Source of the DNA: FEN-1219 sp963810755
GTDB taxonomy: Bacteria; Pseudomonadota; Gammaproteobacteria; Steroidobacterales; Rariloculaceae
Assembly: GCA_963810755.1 (NCBI GenBank)
Contig: CAWEOP010000003.1
Coordinates: 1,116,001-1,180,000, forward strand
DNA: 64,000 nt
Direction of reading: 5' to 3'
The notes beneath the pieces are model-generated. The model was not told where the DNA came from. It did not search any database and saw only the letters and a list, made by a program, of their open reading frames with translations. The first letter of the stretch is position 1, and the number at the start of each line of letters is the position of its first letter. The translations under genes were made by a program, and so were the position numbers. This document shows, in pieces, positions 54,516 through 64,000 of this stretch.

Positions 54516-54934
54516 TGATGACATTGCTGGAGACTCTGCCCTGGCCCGCGATCGTGCTCGGCATCGCCGCCGCGCTCGCGATACTCGTGATTTACGATGT
54601 CGTATACGTCTGGCCGCTGTGCCGCAAAACGGCCGCAGTCGCGGAACGATGCCGGTTGCTCGAGCAGACGTTCGCCGACCTGCCGTCCCTGTCCGCCCAG
54701 GTCGCGCTGCTCGCGGACCGTAGCCGCGCGGATCTCGCACAGATCGGCGAGCGCTTGGGGCAGCTCGAGCTCGCGACCGAGGAACGGTCTTACGAGCAGG
54801 CCATCACGTGCGCGGAGCACGGCGATGACCCCGATCGGCTGATCTCGTGCTTCGGGTTGACCGAGGGGGAAGCTCAGCTCGTGACGCTGCTCCACGGCGA
54901 CCGGCGCCGCTGGCCCGAGCGCAAAACCGCCTGA
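54512..54934 (+). CDS. DUF2802 family membrane-anchored protein
   Basis: 140 residues. One N-terminal membrane segment (about 12-34), a coiled coil (about 40-85), then a C-terminal helix-turn-helix-like stretch (DPDRLISCFGLTEGEAQLVT, LLHGD). Proteins of this kind end the fliA-che operon in Pseudomonas-like genomes, after cheW. Here it follows fliA and the small protein directly. Function unknown. Last gene before the tRNA operon. Confidence 0.75.
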   Translation: MMMTLLETLPWPAIVLGIAAALAILVIYDVVYVWPLCRKTAAVAERCRLLEQTFADLPSLSAQVALLADRSRADLAQIGERLGQLELATEERSYEQAITCAEHGDDPDRLISCFGLTEGEAQLVTLLHGDRRRWPERKTA

Positions 54935-54962
54935 AAGAAATGCCTGCGGGCCCCGAATCGTG

Positions 54963-54991
54963 TTGACACTCCAGGGGGCACACCAGACAAT
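54963..54991 (+). promoter_or_regulatory. Sigma-70 promoter of the tRNA-tuf operon
   Basis: TTGACA, 17 bases, GACAAT: a consensus -35, ideal spacing and a five of six -10 match, ending 17 bases before tRNA-Tyr. Confidence 0.85.
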
Positions 54992-55008
54992 AGCCGGCTT
55001 CTGTCCGC

Positions 55009-55093
<85 letters not shown>

Positions 55094-55114
55094 CGACGGG
55101 GGACGGATAGGTAG

Positions 55115-55188
55115 GCGGGTGTAGTTCAACGGTAGAACCTCAGCCTTCCAAGCTGATGGTGGCGGTTCGATTCCGCTCACCCGCTCCA
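55115..55188 (+). tRNA. tRNA-Gly (TCC)
   Basis: Acceptor GCGGGTG pairs with CACCCGC; anticodon TCC in CTTCCAA; T arm GGTTCGATTCC; encoded CCA. Confidence 0.97.
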
Positions 55189-55285
55189 AACTTCAAGCGG
55201 GAACCGGGGGAAGACCCCCTTGTCGCGAGCGGGCGTGCGGGAGATGACGGGTTTTGCGAGAATGATGACGGTCACCCAATTTCCC

Positions 55286-55361
<76 letters not shown>

Positions 55362-55510
55362 TGGTTGCGAGAGGTCGGACCCATGGCGTCCACCGGTGTA
55401 GCGAAAAAGCTACAAGTCCGAGTACACATTAATATATAGAGATCTGGAGCGCGCCACGGCTCGTCAGTGAAGCCGGCGCGTCAATCGAGGCCAAGGTCAG
55501 GAGTCCACAA

Positions 55511-56701
<1,191 letters not shown>

Positions 56702-56803
56702 CCCGGTGCAGTTGGCGGTCGTTCGGCGGTAGTGATCGGTCGGCGACCCGTTAGAGTCACAGGACAGCGCAAAGAGCGGATCCGAGTCGTTTAATCAAGC
56801 GGA

Positions 56804-56879
56804 AGGCCAGTAGCTCAATTGGCAGAGCGGCGGTCTCCAAAACCGCAGGTTGGGGGTTCGAGACCCTCCTGGCCTGCCA
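56804..56879 (+). tRNA. tRNA-Trp (CCA)
   Basis: Acceptor AGGCCAG pairs with CTGGCCT; anticodon CCA in TCTCCAAAA; T arm GGTTCGAGACC; encoded CCA. Confidence 0.97.
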
Positions 56880-56925
56880 GCCCCGCGAACCGGTGCCGGC
56901 AATTTTCGGACGTCTCTTTAAGAGC

Positions 56926-57306
56926 ATGGAAACCAAAGTAGAAGAGTCACCGACGTTCGTCGATACGGCGAAGCTCATACTCGCGGGCGGCATCGTCGTC
57001 GCGGGCCTCTTCGTCTATTACTACTTCGGCGATTCGTCGCAGTTGCTGCGCTCGGTCGGCGTGCTGGTCGCGCTTGCGCTCGCCGCGGTCGTTGCGCTGC
57101 AGTCGATGCAAGGGCAGTCGCTCTGGAAGTTCATCCAGGCCGCCCGCGTCGAGCTGCGCAAGGTCGTGTGGCCGACTCGGGAAGAGACGATCCAGACGAC
57201 GATCGCGGTGATGGTGTTCGCCCTGATCATGGGCGTGTTTTTCTGGTTGCTCGACCTGTTCCTGTTGTACGTCTCGAGCAAAGTTACCGGCCAAGGGGGC
57301 ATCTAA
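56926..57306 (+). CDS. secE: Preprotein translocase subunit SecE
   Basis: 126 residues, three membrane segments, with the conserved FIQAARVELRKVVWPTREET before the last one. Clamps SecY. I chose the ATG at 56926, with AAGAG just upstream; a GTG at 56893 would add 11 residues. Confidence 0.96.
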   Translation: METKVEESPTFVDTAKLILAGGIVVAGLFVYYYFGDSSQLLRSVGVLVALALAAVVALQSMQGQSLWKFIQAARVELRKVVWPTREETIQTTIAVMVFALIMGVFFWLLDLFLLYVSSKVTGQGGI

Positions 57307-57310
57307 GCGT

Positions 57311-57844
57311 ATGGCCCTGCAGTGGTACGTCGTTCACGCGTATTCGAACTTCGAGCACAAGGTAAAGAGCTCGTTGATCGAACGCATTCGCCGCTACGGT
57401 CTCGAGAACCGGTTCGGCGAGATCCTCGTTCCGACCGAGGAAGTCGTCGAGATGCGCGAGGGGCAGCGCCGCAAGAGCGAGCGCAAGTTCTTCCCGGGCT
57501 ACGTGCTCGTGCAGATGGAGATGGATGACGAGACCTGGCACCTCGTCAAAGAGGTTCCGAAGGTGCTCGGGTTCATCGGCGGCAGCAGCGACCGGCCCGC
57601 CCCGATCACGGACCGCGAGGCCCAGGCGATCCTGAATCGTGTGCAGGAAGGCGTCGATAAGCCGCGCCCGAAGATCCTGTTCGAGCCGGGCGAGGTCGTG
57701 CGCGTGACCGACGGTCCGTTCAACGACTTCAGCGGCGTCGTCGAGCAGGTGAACTACGAGAAGAGCAAGGTTCGGGTCGCGGTCCAGATTCTCGGCCGCT
57801 CGACCCCGGTCGAGCTCGATTTCAGTCAAGTAGAAAAAGCCTAA
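57311..57844 (+). CDS. nusG: Transcription antitermination factor NusG
   Basis: 177 residues. N-terminal domain WYVVHAYSNFEHKVKSSLIE, VEMREGQRRKSERKFFPGYV, and the C-terminal KOW domain FEPGEVVRVTDGPFNDFSGV. Couples RNA polymerase with Rho and the ribosome. Starts 4 bases after secE. Confidence 0.98.
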   Translation: MALQWYVVHAYSNFEHKVKSSLIERIRRYGLENRFGEILVPTEEVVEMREGQRRKSERKFFPGYVLVQMEMDDETWHLVKEVPKVLGFIGGSSDRPAPITDREAQAILNRVQEGVDKPRPKILFEPGEVVRVTDGPFNDFSGVVEQVNYEKSKVRVAVQILGRSTPVELDFSQVEKA

Positions 57845-57883
57845 GGCAAAGCCCAAAAGGCTTCACAAGAGAGACAGCGTCGT

Positions 57884-58312
57884 ATGGCACGGAAGATCGA
57901 AACGTACATCAAGCTACAAGTCCCGGCGGGGAAGGCCAATCCGAGCCCGCCCGTGGGCCCCGCGCTCGGCCAGCACGGCGTGAACATCATGGAATTCTGC
58001 AAGTCGTTCAACGCGCAGACTCAAGGCATGGAGGTCGGCATCCCAGTGCCGGTCGTGATCTCCGTGTACAACGACCGCAGCTTCACGTTCATCATGAAGA
58101 CGCCGCCCGCGACCGTGCTGCTGAAGAAGGCGGCCGGCATCGAGAAGGGCAGCGGCCAGCCGAACTCGAACAAGGTTGGTAAGGTCACGCGCAAGCAGCT
58201 CGAGGAGATCGCGAAGATCAAGGCGAAGGACTTGAACGCGGCGGACCTCGACGCGGCCGTACGCATCATCGCGGGCAGCGCCCGCAGCATGGGTCTCGAG
58301 GTGGAGGGTTAA
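57884..58312 (+). CDS. rplK: 50S ribosomal protein L11
   Basis: 142 residues. KLQVPAGKANPSPPVGPALG, QHGVNIMEFCKSFNAQT and the C-terminal RNA-binding IIAGSARSMGLEVEG are standard. Starts 39 bases after nusG; rplA follows after 3 bases. Confidence 0.98.
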   Translation: MARKIETYIKLQVPAGKANPSPPVGPALGQHGVNIMEFCKSFNAQTQGMEVGIPVPVVISVYNDRSFTFIMKTPPATVLLKKAAGIEKGSGQPNSNKVGKVTRKQLEEIAKIKAKDLNAADLDAAVRIIAGSARSMGLEVEG

Positions 58313-58315
58313 GCC

Positions 58316-59029
58316 ATGCCGAAAATCACGAAGGCCCAGAAGGTCGCGCGCGAGAAGGTGCAACCCGGTAAGAGCTACGGCGCGGACGACGCGTTGAAGC
58401 TCGTGAAAGAGCTCGCGAAGGCGAAGTTCACCGAGTCCGTCGACGTCGCGATCAACCTCGGCATCGATCCAACGAAGTCCGATCAAGTCGTGCGCGGCTC
58501 GACCGTGCTGCCGAACGGCAACGGCAAGAAGGTCCGCGTGGCGGTGTTCGCGCAGGGCTCGAAAGCCGAAGAGGCGAAGCAGGCCGGCGCCGACATCGTC
58601 GGCATGGAAGACCTCGCGGAGAAGATCACGGGCGGCGACCTGAATTTCGACGTCGTGATCGCTAGCCCGGACGCGATGCGAGTGGTCGGCAAGCTCGGCC
58701 AGGTGCTCGGCCCCCGCGGCCTCATGCCGAACCCGAAGGTCGGCACGGTCGCTCCCGACGTCGCGCAAGCCGTGCGCAACGCGAAGGCCGGCCAGGTTCG
58801 CTACCGCGCCGACAAGGGCGGCACCGTGCACGCCGTGATCGGCAACGTGAGCTTCGAGGTCGAGGCGCTGAAGCAAAATTTGAAGGCGATCGTCGCGGAC
58901 TTGAACAAGGCGAAGCCCGCGTCGGCGAAGGGCGTTTATCTGCAGAGGGTCAGTGTGTCCTCGACGATGGGGCCCGGAGTGCTCGTCGACCACAACACGC
59001 TGATCGAGTCCGAGGAGAACGCGGCCTGA
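58316..59029 (+). CDS. rplA: 50S ribosomal protein L1
   Basis: 237 residues. VDVAINLGIDPTKSDQVVRG and LGPRGLMPNPKVGTV are the family signatures. It builds the L1 stalk and in relatives represses the rplKA mRNA. Confidence 0.98.
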   Translation: MPKITKAQKVAREKVQPGKSYGADDALKLVKELAKAKFTESVDVAINLGIDPTKSDQVVRGSTVLPNGNGKKVRVAVFAQGSKAEEAKQAGADIVGMEDLAEKITGGDLNFDVVIASPDAMRVVGKLGQVLGPRGLMPNPKVGTVAPDVAQAVRNAKAGQVRYRADKGGTVHAVIGNVSFEVEALKQNLKAIVADLNKAKPASAKGVYLQRVSVSSTMGPGVLVDHNTLIESEENAA

Positions 59030-59374
59030 TTTTCCGCGGCCCGAGCCCGAAGAAGGCTCGAGCCGGATTTTGGAGTTCTTGAATTCGGTCTCGGGCAGCC
59101 CCATTCGCGCTTACCCCGAAACCGAGTTCCACGGCCGGATCGTCCGGCCGGCATCGAAGACCGTAGGCCCCCGTCGGCTCGAAGCCGCGGAGTTAATGGT
59201 GCGGACCGCCTACGCAGATGGTGTTACCTGACTCGGCCTGGCCTGGTGAGGCGCACCGTCGATCGTAGCCGCGAGGCGCGCGAGCGTTTAGCGGCGTGTG
59301 TGCAGCGCCCCACGAGGGGAATTGGTCGTCTCTAGCCGGGAAGCGTCTCGGGAGACCGGCCGGGAGTGGTTGAA
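59030..59374 (+). promoter_or_regulatory. rplJ leader region (candidate L10 leader)
   Basis: 345 bases without a gene between rplA and rplJ. In gammaproteobacteria this place holds the L10 leader, an RNA structure bound by L10-L12 to control rplJL. The stretch from about 59180 has several GC-rich inverted segments (for example AGATGGTG and GGCGCACC) that could fold. A weak hairpin, CGAGCC/GGCTCG, lies at about 59042-59060. I could not fold it, so the call rests mainly on position and length. Confidence 0.5.
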
Positions 59375-59899
59375 ATGTCGACGACTGTCGAAGCGAAGCA
59401 AGCGGTAGTCACCGAGGTCGCTGCGATCGCCAAGACTGCGTTATCCGCAGTCGCGGCCGAGTATCGCGGGCTCACGGTGGCGGAAATGACGAAGCTTCGG
59501 GCCGCTGCTCGTGCGTCGAACGTCTACGTGCGCGTCGTGAAGAACACGCTCGCGCGCCGGGCGATCGAAGGCACGAGCTTCGAGTGCATGAAGGGCAGCT
59601 TGAAGGGCCCGCTCGTGCTCGCGTTCTCGCGCGAAGACCCCGGCGCCGCCGCGCGCGTCGTGAAGGGGTTCGCCAAGGAGCACGACAAGCTCGTGACGGT
59701 CGCTCTGTCGGTGGGCGGGGATCTCTATCCCGCTGCCGATCTCGACCGGTTGGCGTCGCTGCCAACGCTCGACCAGGCTCGCGCGAGCCTGCTGCGTGTG
59801 ATGAACGGTCCGCTCACGCGGCTCGTACGCACGCTGGCCGAGCCCGGCGCGATGTTGGCACGAACGCTCAAGGCCCGCGGCGAGCAGCCTGCCGCTTAG
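59375..59899 (+). CDS. rplJ: 50S ribosomal protein L10
   Basis: 174 residues. LTVAEMTKLRAAARASNVYV, VVKNTLARRAIEGT and the C-terminal helix that binds L7/L12 dimers. The ATG at 59375 has GGAG 8 bases upstream, better than the GTG at 59366. Confidence 0.97.
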   Translation: MSTTVEAKQAVVTEVAAIAKTALSAVAAEYRGLTVAEMTKLRAAARASNVYVRVVKNTLARRAIEGTSFECMKGSLKGPLVLAFSREDPGAAARVVKGFAKEHDKLVTVALSVGGDLYPAADLDRLASLPTLDQARASLLRVMNGPLTRLVRTLAEPGAMLARTLKARGEQPAA

Positions 59900-59938
59900 T
59901 TTTTAATCATCAAGTAACACCGTCAGGAGTAGTTAGTC

Positions 59939-60319
59939 ATGGCACTGTCCAACGCAGAGTTGATCGACGCGCTGAGCGCGAAGCCGATCATGGAAATCGT
60001 GGAGCTCGTCAAAGCGCTCGAAGAGAAGTGGGGCGTTTCCGCTGCCGCGCCGGTCGCCGTTGCCGCCGCCGGTGGTGGCGCCGCCGCTGCCGCTCCCGCC
60101 GAGGAGAAGACCGAGTTCAACGTCGTGATGAGCTCGTTCGGCGAGAACAAGGTCGCCGTCATCAAGGTCGTCCGCGCGGTCACGGGCCTCGGTTTGAAGG
60201 AAGCCAAGGACCTCGTCGAAGGCGCGCCGAGCACCGTCAAGGAAGGCGTCAAGAAGGACGAGGCCGAGACCATCAAGAAGCAGCTCGAGGAAGCAGGCGC
60301 GCAGGCCACCATCAAGTAA
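59939..60319 (+). CDS. rplL: 50S ribosomal protein L7/L12
   Basis: 126 residues. Dimerising N-terminus, an alanine-rich hinge (about 38-55), and the factor-binding domain EKTEFNVVMSSFGENKVAVI, KVVRAVTGLGLKEAKDLVEG. Preceded by AGGAG. Confidence 0.98.
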   Translation: MALSNAELIDALSAKPIMEIVELVKALEEKWGVSAAAPVAVAAAGGGAAAAAPAEEKTEFNVVMSSFGENKVAVIKVVRAVTGLGLKEAKDLVEGAPSTVKEGVKKDEAETIKKQLEEAGAQATIK

Positions 60320-60352
60320 TGATGGTGGGCTGTCGGTACAGCGCTGCGCCGC

Positions 60353-60376
60353 CGGCTCGTCTTGCATGAGACGAGC
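60353..60376 (+). terminator. Perfect hairpin in the rplL-rpoB spacer (attenuator or processing site)
   Basis: GGCTCGTCT and AGACGAGCC form a 9-bp perfect stem with a 6-base loop, 33 bases after rplL. No T tract follows. In Escherichia coli this spacer holds an attenuator and an RNase III processing site, so one of those roles is likely. Confidence 0.5.
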
Positions 60377-60436
60377 CGCGAACGCGTCAATGCAGTCTGA
60401 GACGCACGCCCCCAAGGGCGCGGACGTCCGCGCCCA

Positions 60437-60481
60437 GGGAATCGTTGCCGGGGGAATCGTCCCCCGGGGAATCGTCATTGG
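60437..60481. repeat. Three tandem 15-bp repeats in the rplL-rpoB spacer
   Basis: GGGAATCGT recurs at 60437, 60452 and 60467, exactly 15 bases apart. The remaining 6 bases of each unit vary (TGCCGG, CCCCCG, CATTGG). No gene is present in the spacer. Confidence 0.8.
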
Positions 60482-60611
60482 GGCGCGGCTTTGTGCGCCC
60501 AGTCCGTCACTCGTTGGGCGTGAATTCGCGCGCCCCTCGCGTGATTCCGTTTTCGGGCGCCCGCGCATGGCGGCCGAACACATTTCGCCGAACTAACTTC
60601 GGAGAGCAGGC

Positions 60612-63600
60612 ATGGCCTATTCGTTCACTGAGAAGAAGCGCATTCGGAAGGACTTCGGGAAGCTGCCGAGCGTTCTGAACGTTCCGTATCTCCTTTCGAT
60701 CCAGATCGATTCTTATCAGAAATTCCTGCAGCAGGAATCTGTCGGCACGGATCGCACCGAGATGGGACTGCATGCTGCGTTCCGCAGCGTGTTCCCGATC
60801 GTGAGCTACTCCGGCAACGCCGCGCTCGAATACGTGAGCTATCGCTTGGGCGATCCGGTATTCGACGTCAAGGAATGCCAGCTCCGCGGCCTCACGTACG
60901 CCGCGCCGCTGCGCGTGCTCGTTCGGCTGATGATCTATGACAAGGAAGCTCCGGGACCGAAGAAGAAGGTCAAGGACATCCGCGAGCAAGAGGTCTATCT
61001 CGGCGAGATGCCGCTGATGACCGATCACGGCACGTTCGTGATCAACGGCACGGAGCGCGTGATCGTTTCGCAGCTGCACCGCTCGCCCGGCGTGTTCTTC
61101 GATCACGACAAGGGCAAGACGCATTCCAGCGGTAAGCTGTTGTTTTCCGCGCGAGTCATTCCTTACCGCGGCTCGTGGCTCGACTTCGAGTTCGACCCGA
61201 AGGACTCCGTGTTCGTCCGTATCGACCGCCGACGGAAGCTCCCGGTCAGCATCATTCTGCGCGCGCTGGATTTCACCAACGAGCAGATCCTCGACATGTT
61301 CTTCGAGAAGAACGAGTTCACGCTCGCCGGCGCGGACTCCTTCCAGCTCAAGCTCGTGCCCGAGCGGCTGCGCGGCGAAACCGCGAGCTTCGACATCAAG
61401 ATCGGCCGCAAGACGCTCGTGGAAAAAGATCGGCGCATCACGATGAAGCACGTGCGCGAGCTCGAGACCGCGAAGGTTAAAGAGCTCGACGTGCCCATCG
61501 ACTACCTCGAGGGCAAGATCCTCGCGCACGACGTCGTCGACAAGTCGAGCGGCGAGCTGATCGCGAGCGCCAACGACGAGCTCACGAAGGTCATCATCGA
61601 GAAGCTCATTGCCGCCGGCATCAAGAAGATCGAGACGTTGTTCACGAACGACCTCGACCGCGGTGCGTTCATCTCGAACACCCTGCGGATCGACTCGACG
61701 ACGAACAAGCTCGAAGCGCTCGTCGAGATCTATCGCATGATGCGCCCCGGCGAGCCGCCCACGAAGGAGGCCGCGGAGAACCTGTTCCAGAACTTGTTCT
61801 TCAATCAGGAGCGCTACGACCTGTCGGCCGTCGGCCGCATGAAGTTCAACCGCCGCGTTGGCCGTGACGAGTCCGAAGGCCCGGGCGTGCTCGACAAGGA
61901 CGACATCATCGCGGTCCTGAAGACGCTCATCGACATTCGCAACGGCAACGGCGTGGTCGACGACATCGACCACCTCGGCAACCGCCGCGTCCGCAGCGTC
62001 GGCGAGATGGCGGAGAACGCGTTCCGCATCGGCTTGGTCCGCGTCGAACGCGCGGTGAAGGAGCGTTTGACGCTCGCCGAGTCCGAAGGCTTGATGCCGC
62101 AGGAAATGATCAACGCGAAGCCCGTCGCGGCGGCCGTGAAGGAATTCTTCGGCTCGAGCCAGCTGTCGCAGTTCATGGACCAGAACAACCCGCTGTCGGA
62201 AGTCACGCACAAGCGGCGCGTTTCGGCGCTTGGACCAGGCGGTCTCACGCGCGAGCGTGCGGGCTTCGAGGTCCGCGACGTGCACCCGACCCACTACGGC
62301 CGCGTGTGCCCGATCGAGACGCCGGAAGGTCCGAACATCGGTTTGATCAACTCGCTGTCCGTGTATGCGCGCACGAACGAGTACGGCTTCCTCGAGACGC
62401 CGTATCGGCGCGTTGCGGACGGTAAGGTCACGGACCACATCGATTACCTCTCGGCGATCGAGGAAGGCCAGTACGTGATCGCGCAGGCGAACGCGACGTT
62501 GAGCGCGAAGGGCGAGTTCACGGACGACCTCGTGTCGTGCCGCCATCAGAACGAATTCGCGCTGCTCACGGCGGACCAGGTCCAGTACATGGACGTCTCG
62601 CCGAAGCAGATCGTCTCGGTCGCAGCCTCGCTGATTCCGTTCCTCGAGCACGACGATGCGAACCGCGCGTTGATGGGCTCGAACATGCAGCGCCAGGCCG
62701 TCCCCACGCTCCGCACCCAGACGCCGCTCGTCGGCACGGGCATGGAACGCGCGGTGGCCGTCGACTCCGGCGTCACCGTGGTCGCCCGCAGAGGCGGCAT
62801 CGTCGACTCGGTCGACGCGTCGCGCATTGTCGTTCGCGTCAAGGACGAGGAGACGAAGGCCGGCGAAGCCGGCGTCGACATCTACAACTTGACCAAGTAC
62901 ACCCGCTCGAACCAGAACACCTGCATCAATCAGCGTCCGCTGGTGAAGGCCGGTAACAATATCGAGAAGGGCGACGTGCTGGCCGACGGCCCGTCGACGA
63001 GCATGGGCGAGCTCGCGCTCGGCCAGAACTTGCTCGTCGCGTTCATGCCGTGGAACGGCTACAACTTCGAGGACTCGATTCTGATCTCGGAGCGCGTGGT
63101 CATCGAGGATCGTTTCACGACGATCCACATCGAGGAGCTGACCTGCGTCGCACGCGACACGAAGTTGGGTCCCGAGGAGGTCACGGCCGACATCCCGAAC
63201 GTCGGCGACGCGGCGCTCACGAAGCTCGACGAATCCGGCATCGCGTTCATCGGCGCCGAGGTCGGCGCGGGCGACATCCTCGTAGGCAAGGTCACGCCGA
63301 AGGGCGAGACCCAGCTCACGCCGGAAGAGAAGCTGCTGCGCGCGATCTTCGGCGAGAAGGCGTCCGACGTGAAGGACACCAGTCTGCGCGTGCCGCCCGG
63401 TATGGACGGCACCGTTATTGATGTCCGCGTCTTCACGCGGGATGGCGTCGAGAAGGACGGCCGCGCGCTGTCGATCGAGCGCCAAGAGCTCGAGTCCGTC
63501 CGCAAGGACTTGGGCGACCAGCAGCGCATCCTCGAGGACGACATCTATCAGCGCATCCAGAACTCGCTGATCGGTAAGGTCGCGTCGGGCGGTCCGGAAG

Positions 63601-64000
63601 GCCTCGCCGCGGGCTCGAAGATCACGAAGCAGTATCTCGACGCGCTGCCGCGCGAGCAGTGGTTCCAAGTCCGCGTGAAGGCGGACGACGCGACCGCGTT
63701 GCTCGAGCAGGCCGCGGAGCGGCTGCGCTCGCAGAAAGAGCAATTCGACCGGCGCTTCGAGGAGAAGAAGACGAAGATCACCGCGGGCGACGACCTCGCT
63801 CCCGGCGTGCTGAAGATGGTGAAGGTGTATCTCGCCGTGAAGCGCCGCGTGCAACCGGGCGACAAGATGGCGGGCCGTCACGGCAACAAGGGCGTGATCT
63901 CGACGATCGTGCCGGTGGAGGACATGCCGTACGCGGCAGACGGTACACCGGTCGACATCGTGCTGAACCCGCTCGGCGTGCCGTCGCGAATGAACGTCGG
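60612..64000 (+). CDS. rpoB: RNA polymerase beta subunit, 3' part outside the window
   Basis: The frame is open from the ATG at 60612 to the edge, 1129 codons of an expected 1350 or so. MAYSFTEKKRIRKDFGKLPS at the start, PEGPNIGLINSL and GRHGNKGVIS near the end. The rifampicin pocket (SSQLSQFMDQNN, THKRRVSALGPGG) has the usual sensitive residues. It is preceded by GGAG and the 292-base spacer after rplL. Confidence 0.98.
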   Translation, partial: MAYSFTEKKRIRKDFGKLPSVLNVPYLLSIQIDSYQKFLQQESVGTDRTEMGLHAAFRSVFPIVSYSGNAALEYVSYRLGDPVFDVKECQLRGLTYAAPLRVLVRLMIYDKEAPGPKKKVKDIREQEVYLGEMPLMTDHGTFVINGTERVIVSQLHRSPGVFFDHDKGKTHSSGKLLFSARVIPYRGSWLDFEFDPKDSVFVRIDRRRKLPVSIILRALDFTNEQILDMFFEKNEFTLAGADSFQLKLVPERLRGETASFDIKIGRKTLVEKDRRITMKHVRELETAKVKELDVPIDYLEGKILAHDVVDKSSGELIASANDELTKVIIEKLIAAGIKKIETLFTNDLDRGAFISNTLRIDSTTNKLEALVEIYRMMRPGEPPTKEAAENLFQNLFFNQERYDLSAVGRMKFNRRVGRDESEGPGVLDKDDIIAVLKTLIDIRNGNGVVDDIDHLGNRRVRSVGEMAENAFRIGLVRVERAVKERLTLAESEGLMPQEMINAKPVAAAVKEFFGSSQLSQFMDQNNPLSEVTHKRRVSALGPGGLTRERAGFEVRDVHPTHYGRVCPIETPEGPNIGLINSLSVYARTNEYGFLETPYRRVADGKVTDHIDYLSAIEEGQYVIAQANATLSAKGEFTDDLVSCRHQNEFALLTADQVQYMDVSPKQIVSVAASLIPFLEHDDANRALMGSNMQRQAVPTLRTQTPLVGTGMERAVAVDSGVTVVARRGGIVDSVDASRIVVRVKDEETKAGEAGVDIYNLTKYTRSNQNTCINQRPLVKAGNNIEKGDVLADGPSTSMGELALGQNLLVAFMPWNGYNFEDSILISERVVIEDRFTTIHIEELTCVARDTKLGPEEVTADIPNVGDAALTKLDESGIAFIGAEVGAGDILVGKVTPKGETQLTPEEKLLRAIFGEKASDVKDTSLRVPPGMDGTVIDVRVFTRDGVEKDGRALSIERQELESVRKDLGDQQRILEDDIYQRIQNSLIGKVASGGPEGLAAGSKITKQYLDALPREQWFQVRVKADDATALLEQAAERLRSQKEQFDRRFEEKKTKITAGDDLAPGVLKMVKVYLAVKRRVQPGDKMAGRHGNKGVISTIVPVEDMPYAADGTPVDIVLNPLGVPSRMNV

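Noticed and set aside
62155..62265. Rifampicin-resistance changes in rpoB.
   Set aside because: The residues at the usual positions (aspartate in MDQNN, histidine in THKRR, serine in SALGP) are wild type.
60507..63881. A 1124-codon open frame on the minus strand across rpoB.
   Set aside because: It is fully antisense to a clearly conserved rpoB. Long antisense frames are common in GC-rich genes with strong third-position bias, and the translation resembles no protein.

Overview
The window is GC-rich, densely coded DNA from a gammaproteobacterium. Two blocks of gene order point there: a polar-flagellum cluster arranged as in Pseudomonas, Vibrio and Shewanella, and the order tRNA-Tyr, tRNA-Gly, tRNA-Thr, tuf, tRNA-Trp, secE, nusG, rplK, rplA, rplJ, rplL, rpoB. 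I cannot name the genus. An order such as Steroidobacterales, Nevskiales or Xanthomonadales would fit, but this is only an impression.

Region 1 (1-11.2 kb) is housekeeping and signalling. A leftward operon encodes a membrane histidine kinase, a response regulator with two receiver domains and a TonB-like protein cut by the window edge. Then come ttcA (tRNA thiolation), a receiver-domain/serine-threonine kinase hybrid, an SRPBCC protein, a fumarylacetoacetate hydrolase family enzyme, thrS, and the divergent gloB.

Region 2 (11.2-54.9 kb) is a nearly complete polar flagellar regulon. A leftward arm carries flgA, flgM, flgN, a CsrA-family gene with an RsmN-like insertion and a small PilZ protein. 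A rightward arm runs flgBCDEFGHIJKL, a CheR-like methyltransferase, a leftward pair of probable flagellin-glycosylation genes, fliC, flaG, fliD, fliS, a fliT-like gene, flrA, flrB, flrC, fliEFGHIJ, a lipoprotein gene, fliKLMNOPQR, flhB, flhA, flhF, fleN, fliA, a 57-residue small protein and a DUF2802 gene. Promoter motifs fit a tiered cascade: GG-N10-GC sigma-54 elements precede flgA, flgB, fliD, flrB and fliK (fliL has a degenerate copy), and sigma-28 elements precede flgM and fliC. A CRP/Vfr-like palindrome lies before the FlrA-like master regulator. The chemotaxis genes that usually sit between fliA and the DUF2802 gene, and the cheV/cheR pair that usually sits next to flgB, are absent here.

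Region 3 (54.9-64 kb) is the tRNA, tuf, secE, nusG, ribosomal protein and rpoB block. It has a good sigma-70 promoter ahead of the tRNAs, a long rplJ leader, and an rplL-rpoB spacer that holds a perfect hairpin and a 3 x 15-bp tandem repeat.

Sequence quality: a patch from about 24.8 to 28.8 kb has dense single-base frameshifts but otherwise well-preserved protein motifs. It affects the glycosylation genes and fliC. fliH has one isolated frameshift. These look more like base-calling errors than decay, but that needs reads to settle.
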